Origin: a virus
IMG/VR virus record: IMGVR_UViG_3300032322_001690
Location: 1-23,264 of that record
Strand: one strand, 5' to 3'
DNA: 23,264 nucleotides
Part shown: piece after piece, positions 8,233 through 16,500 of the stretch
How the letters are laid out: the number at the start of each line of letters is the position of its first letter
Position numbering within the stretch: the first letter of the stretch is position 1
The notes under the pieces: generated by a model
Seen by the model: only the letters and a program-made list of their open reading frames with translations
The model's database searches: none
What the model was told of the DNA's origin: nothing
Program-made: the position numbers and the translations under genes

Positions 8233-8622
8233 CTAAGCCAGTAGTCTCCCGCGCATGACCAGAGAGAGGGAGGAATAACCGGGGGCTCCCAGCAGGCTAT
8301 TCACCTCTGGTTCGTCTTTGATCGTCCAAGAGAGGTAGGCGGGGTAGGTGACCCCATCTAGCGCGAGGCCCTGAAGCAGACCTGGGGGTAGATCGACAGC
8401 TTTTGTGCCGCTGTAGCTGGAGGTCCAAGCGGTCCAAGCTTTCTGGGCGTCTGTGTCGGGCAAGGCGGGCCAAGAGGCGGTGATGGTGGCGCCAGTAATC
8501 CGATCCCCGAGGAGGACAGGAGTCTCTGCTCCGTTGAGAGCGGTGAAGATACGAACAGGGTGAGCGCCTGGAGTGAACCTTCGGACAGAAGGGACTTGAT
8601 CTAGAGGGAATGGGATAGCCAT
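8233..8622 (-). CDS. Small minor tail / tip protein
   Basis: 129 residues. The opening (PSVRRFTPGAHPVRIFTALNG) and the terminal region with EPEVNSLLGAPGYSSLSLVMRGR resemble a small tail protein family I have seen in phages with this kind of tail cluster; I cannot name it with certainty. Predicted soluble, beta-rich and without enzymatic motifs. ATG at 8622 begins two bases after the TAA of the tip gene (TAATCATG), implying coupled translation; no Shine-Dalgarno. Neighbours on both sides are tail components, supporting a structural role at the distal tail. Confidence 0.7.
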   Translation of the reverse strand: MAIPFPLDQVPSVRRFTPGAHPVRIFTALNGAETPVLLGDRITGATITASWPALPDTDAQKAWTAWTSSYSGTKAVDLPPGLLQGLALDGVTYPAYLSWTIKDEPEVNSLLGAPGYSSLSLVMRGRLLA

Positions 8623-8624
8623 GA

Positions 8625-11600
8625 TTAGACAGGAATTACAGTTCTAACACCCGAAACAGGGCTATCCGGTGCGCTGGTGTTGGTCGCAGTCGCTGTCACA
8701 GTATATGTTGTGCCCGCTGTCGGGAAAGAGATGCTACGACTAGAGCCGGAACCTGTAATTGTCGCCCCTGCAGGGGTAACACTCCAACTCCAGGAGGTAA
8801 CACTTGCCGTGCCGGATAGAGTTGCGGAATAAGTTGTCGCTACTGCCCTGGTAGGTGCGGACGCGCCAGATACGGTTACGGCTCCCAGCACAGGAACCGG
8901 AGTGACGACTTTAGTTTGCGTCTGGGGACTGTCGGTCGCATTGGGATTTGTACCTGTCGCTGTGAGGGTGTAGGCCGTGCTCGGGGTGGGGAAGGCAACA
9001 GCGACTGAGGCGCCTGTCCCAGTGATGGTTGCGTTGGCCGGGAAGGCGGACCAGGCCCAGACTGTGCCGCTGCTGCCGCCGGATTGAGTGGCCGTGTAGG
9101 TAGAGGAAATCCCTGCACCAGGCCCCTCAGCTCCGCTAATTGTTATGTCCTCAATCGTGTCGACCGGGCTCACATCAATGGACTTAACCGCAAGTACAGG
9201 ACTGAGAATGGCTGAAGGGTTGATCGCTTCTGCTCGCAGAACAAAGGGACCCTCAGAGGAATAAGTGACGCTTGCACTCGCCCCCGAGGAGGTGATGGTC
9301 GCATCTGTGTCAGGGGAAATATCCCATGTCCATGACACAGGAGCCAATGCGCCGGAGACTGTAGCTGTGTAGCTCTTTGTTTGACCCGCTACTGCAGTCG
9401 CAGCCCCCGTGATTGTTACATCTCCCATAGATTCAAACCCGCTGAGCCCCGCGACGTTAACGGTTCTTGTCGCAGTGCGGGTAACTCCGTTAGAAGTGAC
9501 TGAAAGGTTGATTGTTTTTGTCCCTGCGCTTGTAAAAGTAATTCTAGTGCTATTCTGTGTTGGGTTCGCGATTGTCATTCCTGAGCCTGACCACAAATAG
9601 CTGTAAGACCCTGAAGGGCCGTTGACAAGTGCGGTGTAGTCGCTAAAGCCGTTCAGAGGGGATGTTATATTACCTAGAATTTGGGCGCTTGCGAAGGGCT
9701 GGGTAATGACTACGCTTTCGTTACTGGTTACCCGTCCCTGGATAACCCAGTTAGCAGCAACGTCCCACCCGGCAACAAGGAGTGAAGTGCCGTCTTCGGC
9801 TAATGGGTATTCTGTCGCCTCGGCTTCTACATCCCCATCTACGTTGAAGCCGACTTTTGTGATCTTAAACGTCTGTGATGTCGGAGTCTCCTCCCCGAGC
9901 ATGAACACCGAACCAAACTCGGAGAGCGCCTTTCCGTCGACGACAACTACATCCTTTCGCTCAAGCGTCACTGCGGTCCCACTCCAAACGATCATCGGGT
10001 AGGTGCCCGAAGGAAGCGGACCCCCGGAGAGGTCTGCGGGAATGCAGACAACAGTCCCATCGCTCAGGATAATGCCGCTTCGGGGGTTGTTAAAGGTGAC
10101 CGTGCGCAGTGAGACTTTGACAATGCGCCCCGGCTCAAACGCGGCTTTATCAGGACGAGTGGTCAACTTCACCCCCGAAGTGATGAGCCGCCGCTTACGG
10201 CACTCCATCTTTCCGATGGCTATTGCTTGGATCTCCGACGTACACCACTTCGACACGTCGATGCTAATAATGGGAGCGGACTCGGGGGTTCCGGCTTCTC
10301 TGACGGTGACTTGCCGGGTGACAGGGAATATCCCACGGCTACTGATCGAGGTGTCGGGGCGCTCCTGTCGCCAGAGGACATTTACGACTGGCGGGGTGCG
10401 GACTTCGGGCTCGTACTGGGCGTAATCAAATTCAAAGACATTGCCCGCCGAATACATGGCCATCGGCACGTAGACAACGCCCTGTTCCGCAATCGGCTGT
10501 AAGTAAAATCTGGAGCCTTTTGCTAGGAGATCTAGAAGGAAGTAATTTGCTAATTCACTGCCTTTGACGCGGAGGTTAAATGGCTCTGAAACAGCCCCAT
10601 CGAAGAAATACCTACGGTTGTAGGTCCACACGTCCATTTCATCGAACGAGGGAGTGATCGCCGTGGGGCTGATTTGGTCGCCCAGTCCGAACTCGGGGTC
10701 AGTCGCAAGGATTCTTAGTACGGATCCAATAAGGTGGGTGTTGCCGACACCTTCGTTTATGTATGCGCTGATCTGCTGTGCAGATTGGAATTCGGTGCTG
10801 CTCCGCAGAGTGAGCGCTAGAGTGCTGAGCCCTGAGTATGTCGGGGTAGTTGGGTTTGTTATGATGTTATTGACATATGCGACCCTACACTCAGGCGCGT
10901 CGTTGGAGACACTAATCTCTTCGTAGGTAAAGATATTGGCAATACGGCCCCATGCGTCTGCGTAGCAGTACGCTCCGTTATCACCGATCTCTACGTCTCC
11001 GACTCCGACATATTTGTTAGACTGTAGTGAAGGTAAGGCAAACGTGGATTGTGAGAACGATAAAAAGCTTCCGTTGAATTCTACCGTAGCTCCTGCTCCG
11101 TAGACGGTTTGTAAGGTTGTCTGGCTTGCGTCGAGTAGGCAGAGCATGCCGGTTGCGTACCCATTGCGGATTTCCCATCCGTCAATAGGAAGCTGCTTAA
11201 ACTCGTAAATGTCGTTCGTTGGTAACTGGACCCTTAAGTAGTCTCGGCTCTCTGCCGCTCCGGCTCCTCTGAACAGGAGTATATGAGGAAAAACAGTCCA
11301 AGTCTCCGTGCCTAGAACCCTAAAGGAGAGCCTGGAGGCTACATAACGAATTTCAGGTATTTGTACTGTACCTGATTGGTATTGTGAGGTAACAATGACC
11401 CTGCTAGTATCCGCCCCCTTGCCAGATAAGTAGGTGCCGTCGTAGGTAAGACACCCATTCGCGTCTGCATAGGCGTATGTCTCTGTAGTTGAAAAGGAGC
11501 ATACACCATTATAGCGAAGATTGGCTGTTGTTTTGTATCCAATTTCAACTACCTGAGACGCCCGTGCCATGGTAAACGTAGCAACCGCTAATCTGTAGAG

Positions 11601-13097
11601 GTGGCTCCCGTTAGTCCCGTTTTTGTAGCTTACTGGGCTGTTAACTAATGTGCAATCATCGGTTCCAGACCCTACTACAGATAGCCCATCTACTATATTA
11701 CGATTTATCTTGCTGTAATCACTAAAACACATCACCCCTTGTTCAATCACCTTGAAGGTGTAGAAGATACTCTGCCCACCCGATGCAGGGGACACGTCCA
11801 TCCGACTCACAAATGGGACATTGCCAGGAGTCCGCCCAGTGAGGACGAGGATGGCAGTACCACACTTGTAGACTCCTCCAGGAACAAGGGCTTCATCCCA
11901 TGCTCGCTGCTTACCTGCGATGGACTCGGCTACATCGGCGCCTGTGAGTGTGCTTGTCTGTATGCCATTGTCGAATGTCCAGGTTGATAGATCGTCAGCC
12001 TCCCGTGACATGTAAAAAATACACTCTTGGTCTTTGGTGACGGTGTGGACACTCCCGGATGTTGTGGCAAAACCGCCCCCTCCGACGAAGTTGATATGGA
12101 CAAAGCCACTGCGGCAGCTAAAGGGGTACTCCTGCTTAGCCCTGCGCAACATTGACTGAGGGTCCTTCTTGCACACTAAATAGCTCTTATCCTGCTTTTT
12201 ACCTCTTATCTGTGTCTGTGCCTTGTAGGCAGACTCTACCCGAGGGTTGACTTTGATTCCAAGTTCATTTCCAATCGGAGAGTACAGCCCAAAAACCGTC
12301 TGATTACTAGGGGCGCTGGCGTAGCAGAAGGAGTCAGTCCACGCACCATTAACCCCACGGATTTGGAATACATCGGTTCCACCAGCGTTCTGAGAGTTAC
12401 CAATGTCAGTGGAGGGAGTTCTACCTGCGATGAAATCGCTGGATGTGATTCGACGACCCTCATTTTGATAGTAGACAGCCGCTCTGGAGGCGGTAGTTCC
12501 CGCAGGGTTTAGGTCGTATGAAGCGAGTACGTTATCGCCAATGGCGATTTGAGCGGGCTCGGGGGTGCCGATGCCTTTGACCCCCACCATGAGAAGGGCT
12601 TTGTAAAGTTGGCTGTCGCCGAGTGAATAGAGTTGAGACCATAGGAGGTTTGTGTTGACACGAACCCCTCCGTAGGTGATCCCGTCGATCGTTTCACGTT
12701 TGGTAAATACGACGGGGACGATGCTGCCTAGTTCAACAACGTTTTGGAGAGAGTCGAAGCCGGAAGATGGGGCGTATTTAGCATTATTGACAATAGATTG
12801 CCCTTCAACTGTGGTGGACTCTACCCGAGCAGATTTAGAGCGTTGCTGGGGGGCAAACAGTACAGATCCGAGGTAACTAAGTGCAAACCCTACGATTACT
12901 TGGATTAGTATCAGAGTGAACGGATCGAGCGCTGTCGGTTCCCCACTCTCCGCAAGTTCGACTGCCGCTCCCCGATGTTGACTTACAAACCAGTGATATT
13001 CCTCTTCCGTCCAGCCGGTAATCTCCAGCAACTCCCGCTCCTCGGGTAGCAGCCGCTGATTCTCCTCCTCTTCATTACCAAGACGGGGGCTCAGCAT
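8625..13097 (-). CDS. J-like tail tip / host specificity protein with four Ig-like repeats
   Basis: 1490 residues, probably the central tail tip protein contacting the host. Order: acidic N terminus (1-57); a hydrophobic segment at about 59-82 (FTLILIQVIVGFALSYLG); a hub region with NNAKYAPSSGFDSLQNVVEL and VVFTKRETIDGITYGGVRVN; a beta-rich middle; a second hub region near 820-1130; then four Ig/PKD-like repeats from about 1136 to the end. The hydrophobic segment could insert into the host membrane or be buried in the tip. ATG at 13097 overlaps the previous TAA (TAATG). Position after the tape measure and distal tail gene matches lambda J. The N-terminal part has some features of a separate tail assembly protein, so a fusion is possible. 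Confidence 0.82.
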   Translation of the reverse strand: MLSPRLGNEEEENQRLLPEERELLEITGWTEEEYHWFVSQHRGAAVELAESGEPTALDPFTLILIQVIVGFALSYLGSVLFAPQQRSKSARVESTTVEGQSIVNNAKYAPSSGFDSLQNVVELGSIVPVVFTKRETIDGITYGGVRVNTNLLWSQLYSLGDSQLYKALLMVGVKGIGTPEPAQIAIGDNVLASYDLNPAGTTASRAAVYYQNEGRRITSSDFIAGRTPSTDIGNSQNAGGTDVFQIRGVNGAWTDSFCYASAPSNQTVFGLYSPIGNELGIKVNPRVESAYKAQTQIRGKKQDKSYLVCKKDPQSMLRRAKQEYPFSCRSGFVHINFVGGGGFATTSGSVHTVTKDQECIFYMSREADDLSTWTFDNGIQTSTLTGADVAESIAGKQRAWDEALVPGGVYKCGTAILVLTGRTPGNVPFVSRMDVSPASGGQSIFYTFKVIEQGVMCFSDYSKINRNIVDGLSVVGSGTDDCTLVNSPVSYKNGTNGSHLYRLAVATFTMARASQVVEIGYKTTANLRYNGVCSFSTTETYAYADANGCLTYDGTYLSGKGADTSRVIVTSQYQSGTVQIPEIRYVASRLSFRVLGTETWTVFPHILLFRGAGAAESRDYLRVQLPTNDIYEFKQLPIDGWEIRNGYATGMLCLLDASQTTLQTVYGAGATVEFNGSFLSFSQSTFALPSLQSNKYVGVGDVEIGDNGAYCYADAWGRIANIFTYEEISVSNDAPECRVAYVNNIITNPTTPTYSGLSTLALTLRSSTEFQSAQQISAYINEGVGNTHLIGSVLRILATDPEFGLGDQISPTAITPSFDEMDVWTYNRRYFFDGAVSEPFNLRVKGSELANYFLLDLLAKGSRFYLQPIAEQGVVYVPMAMYSAGNVFEFDYAQYEPEVRTPPVVNVLWRQERPDTSISSRGIFPVTRQVTVREAGTPESAPIISIDVSKWCTSEIQAIAIGKMECRKRRLITSGVKLTTRPDKAAFEPGRIVKVSLRTVTFNNPRSGIILSDGTVVCIPADLSGGPLPSGTYPMIVWSGTAVTLERKDVVVVDGKALSEFGSVFMLGEETPTSQTFKITKVGFNVDGDVEAEATEYPLAEDGTSLLVAGWDVAANWVIQGRVTSNESVVITQPFASAQILGNITSPLNGFSDYTALVNGPSGSYSYLWSGSGMTIANPTQNSTRITFTSAGTKTINLSVTSNGVTRTATRTVNVAGLSGFESMGDVTITGAATAVAGQTKSYTATVSGALAPVSWTWDISPDTDATITSSGASASVTYSSEGPFVLRAEAINPSAILSPVLAVKSIDVSPVDTIEDITISGAEGPGAGISSTYTATQSGGSSGTVWAWSAFPANATITGTGASVAVAFPTPSTAYTLTATGTNPNATDSPQTQTKVVTPVPVLGAVTVSGASAPTRAVATTYSATLSGTASVTSWSWSVTPAGATITGSGSSRSISFPTAGTTYTVTATATNTSAPDSPVSGVRTVIPV
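8628..9690 (-). repeat. Four tandem Ig/PKD-like repeats in the tip protein
   Basis: Four diverged units of about 85-90 residues close the tip protein, at about residues 1136-1218, 1224-1311, 1314-1401 and 1402-1490. Shared pattern: V/I-T-I/V-S/T-GA at the start, YTAT near residue 20, a W-x-W pair (SWTWDI, VWAWSA, SWSWSV), ATITGSG-like turn, then a T-x-T-A-T strand. Repeats 2 to 4 are most alike; repeat 1 is more distant. Such domains on phage tips are known to aid surface binding; here that is inference. Confidence 0.8.
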
Positions 13098-13570
13098 TAC
13101 AGGGGTACGTTGCCGGTGGGGGGCAGATTGCCGACCATCGCCTGGGTAAGGCGTAGCCGGGGTAGTTCATAGCCTATCGCCGCGAGTGGGCTACCTAGAG
13201 TGATGCTTACTTTATCAATCCCATTGTGACCGAGGTACAGCACTTCAAATAAATCAACCATCCAATCACTCACAGGTGTGAGAGGTTCTCCGTCAAGCCA
13301 GGTGGTGGAGATCTCAGCTAGCCAGCGTTCGTTAGAGGCTATGCTGAATATGTTAAAGCTCAGCTCATTCATCGACATTAGCAACGACCCACTTACCGCT
13401 GATGCGCTGGAATCGGTGCTACCCCCGGAATAAGCAAAACCTGCGAAGGTGTACTCCTCCCCGAGCCTGGTGAGTGTGCGCCCTGCGGAGAAGTTTTGGA
13501 AGCGATACCCTGTGGGGCTACCATCGGGGAATAGTAAGCGTAGAAATGAGCCGATTGCGGGGGCACTCAT
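13097..13570 (-). CDS. Minor/distal tail protein
   Basis: 157 residues from the chosen start. MSAPAIGSFLRLLFPDG leads into GYRFQNFSAGRTLTRLGEEYTFAGF, a central Ser-rich SGSLLMSMNELSF and the ending AMVGNLPPTGNVPL, a pattern typical of tail proteins placed between tape measure and tip in siphoviruses (the lambda M/L position). No enzymatic motif. I chose ATG at 13570 because it overlaps the tape measure TAA by one base and has AGGAG at 13578-13582, seven nt upstream; a longer reading from 13618 adds 16 residues inside the tape measure gene and lacks support. Its stop overlaps the ATG of the tip gene, so the three genes are coupled. Confidence 0.8.
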   Translation of the reverse strand: MSAPAIGSFLRLLFPDGSPTGYRFQNFSAGRTLTRLGEEYTFAGFAYSGGSTDSSASAVSGSLLMSMNELSFNIFSIASNERWLAEISTTWLDGEPLTPVSDWMVDLFEVLYLGHNGIDKVSITLGSPLAAIGYELPRLRLTQAMVGNLPPTGNVPL

Positions 13571-16500
13571 TAGCGAACTCCTGGAACGCGGGTGTCGTTC
13601 CGCAAGGAACTGCGCCATTGTTGATCCGCTTCGCGCTTAGCGTCTCGGCGGATAGCTTTTCCAGAGTCCTCGATACCTTGACGGAACTGCTCTTCCGTGA
13701 CAAACGGTAGATCGCCGGTCCCAACACGTTCGTATTGGATGGTTAATGGTTGACTTGCGGCCATTAAAGTTGTTGTTTGGTAGTTCTCCTCCATGGCCCT
13801 TAATGAACCCAAGAGTGCTTCTTGGGAACCGCCGGATTGATAGTTCTGCTCCATGGCGCTGAGTGAGCCTTGAAGGGCCTGCGAGGCGGAGTCGCCCCGG
13901 AGTTCGACGGGGAGGGCTTTGCCGTTCGGCATTGGGATGACCGCCTCGGTGCCGTGCAGCTCTGCTAGGTAGCCGCTGGAGGAGCCTCGGGCGATGCCTC
14001 CAGAAGAGAAGGACGGAAGCTTGGCCATGCCCTCAGGGGTGAAGACACCACCATTGCGGGCGGAGCCCAGCAGATTGGGCATTTGGAGGGCTTGCCCGAA
14101 GGAGGTGGAAGGCGCACTGCTAAAGGCACTGCTGAAGGAAGCACCGCCGCCTCCGATGGCACCGACTCCTCCAGAGATCAAGCTGGAAGCCAGGGAGAAG
14201 GCTATTTTGGCGATGCTGGAGCCCCCTGAGGCGGCGCTGGCGCCAGCACTGGCGGCGATGGCACCGGTTAGGGCCACCAAAGCGGCGGTGTTTGCTGTAG
14301 TTGCTGCGGTTTGCAGACCTACAACCGTTGTGTTGGCGGCAGTAATTGTGCCTGCAGCGGTTAATGCACCTGTGTTTGACGCGGATGCGGAAGCCTGAAG
14401 GGCGGCGGTGGTCTGAACTCCAAGAAGCTGAGCGATGAATTGGGTTATGCTGGTTTCTAGAGGTTTAGCGACAAGGTCGAAAGACATATCCATAAACTTG
14501 TTTCCGATACTGCTTAGCATCTCACCGACCGCTACTGTTACGTCACCTCCAGTAGAAATAGTCTTTAGCATGTTACGGAACCCCCCAGTGAGTTCTCTAC
14601 CCATTTCAGAGGCTCTGGCCCATGTGTCGGATTGCTTTTTGGCGTTAACTTCAAGCGTACCCAGGGCCACCGCAGCATCTTTAACGGCTATTGCGTACTG
14701 ACCGACGACACGGTTTAGCTCTTCGTCAGTTATGAGTGGCCGCTCTTTTTTGATGTCAAGCTTTTTATTGGCGATGTCTGCATCTGCCTGAATCAGCCTA
14801 TTACCTACGAAGTCATCAGGGCGCAGACTCATAGAAGCGACCCTAACCCCGATGGCGATTTTTTGTCTCTCTAGGTTTAGCTGGACTTCAAGCAGTTCAT
14901 TCTGAATCCTTTGAATCTGAGCTGTTTCTTGCTTAGTCTTTAACGTCTGCCTCTCCAGTTCTACACGTCTCTCTTCGTTGGCAGGTTTACTCCTGTCAAG
15001 GCTAGCAACCTCTTGCCTTCTCCATTCGTCCAGCCTTTTAATCAAAGCTTCTTGCTTATCCATAGGGACTAAGGGGGTCCCGTCTGGCTTATTCTGCTTG
15101 ATTTTCTCCAACGCAGCATCGTAGATACGAATGAGCCCATTCATCTTTTGTTGATTGGCTACAGCAAGCTCAAACTCTTGAGGGTCGTAGACTTTGCCCA
15201 AATTTGCCCTTACTGACATTAGTTCTGTGTTTGCGTTCGCCAATGCAGTTCGTGCTTCTTCTAGCCCTACCTTGGGTAAGGCATTTGCTATTATGTTGTC
15301 AAACGCCTCAGCGGTATTTGCGCTAATAATCTTGGAGCTGAGGTCGTCAATGCGCTGAAGTTGAGCCTCAAGGTTCCTTGTCATAGACGCTTGAGCACCG
15401 GTTTGCCCGCTGAACAGTGCAGAAAGGTCGGGAACCTGCGGGGCGGCAAGCGCACTCGGGGGAGTACCTTTTTTCGCCTGTCCGTCTTCACCAACCCAAG
15501 CCTGCCCGTTCCAGGTGACAGACTTACCCCCGAGGGTGGACTTAGTCCCGACCGGGCGGCCCTGAACCGTAGAGGGACCCATGGTTGTGCCACTCGCCAT
15601 GGAGGTCTTAAGGCCGTGCAGCATCTGGTTGCCGGTGAGCAGCGAAGTGGCTGTGTAACCACCACCGCCATTTGTCCATTCGGCCTTGCTTACGGGGACT
15701 GGGATAAGTGTGCCTGCGGGCAGAGAAATGTCGACGGCGTTTTTACTTTGTCCGGGCCTGCGTCCCCGTGTGGAATCGTGAGCCCCTTGCTCTACGCTCA
15801 GCCTCCGTCGCAGTTCTTTCTCATCGGTAACATTGAGAATGTTTTTGTTTTGGGGTTCTAGCTTGGCTAGGTTAGGTAGCTCCATATAGGCCACTCCCGA
15901 TCTTTGCAGCGCCTTGACAATGGCTAGCGCCTCTTCGATGACTTTCTGCTTGTCAGGTCCACGCAGATCGAGGTGAGGGCCGGTGGAGTTGCCAGTGGAG
16001 CCCACCAGGAAGCCGGAGCCGACTCCTGGGGCGGTTATGGGATTGGAGGGGTTACCTTCTGATCGCCTCGCCTTCTCCTCTAGGGCCGCCTGCTGGACTT
16101 TGTATTCGGAAACCTTCTTTTCATAATCCCCGACTTTCATACGCATCTGAGCAATCGTCTTCTCAGCTTCAAACCTATAGTCCATAATGGACTTTTCCAT
16201 GCTGTTTATCTCGATCTGCAACGCTCTTCGATTATTTTCGATTGATTGCTCGCCTTTAGCCTTGATAGATAGATATTCGTTGATGCCTTGAGTCACACTA
16301 CGGGCTACACCTTCTTGACCTTCCAAAAGCTTCGCATTAAGCCGGTCAGCAGCTTTAATACGGAGATCGGACTCAAGACTGATAATCTCAGAGGCTTTCT
16401 GCAGAGACTGCTGGCGCAATTGGAACATTACGTTCTCATGGGCGCGTTCTTGAGCGCGAATCTCCTTACTAATATCAATTTTCTTTTGTCCTAGGATTCT

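Noticed and set aside
9409-10502. Plus-strand open frames opposite the tip gene
   Set aside because: They overlap a continuous, recognisable tip protein and have no independent support.
13571-13618. N-terminal extension of the distal tail protein to 13618
   Set aside because: It would overlap the tape measure gene by 49 bases, while ATG at 13570 has AGGAG seven nt upstream and the TAATG coupling seen elsewhere.
13994-14398. 134-residue Ala/Pro-rich plus-strand frame
   Set aside because: Mirror of the Ala/Ser/Gly-rich part of the tape measure gene; composition explains the long open frame.
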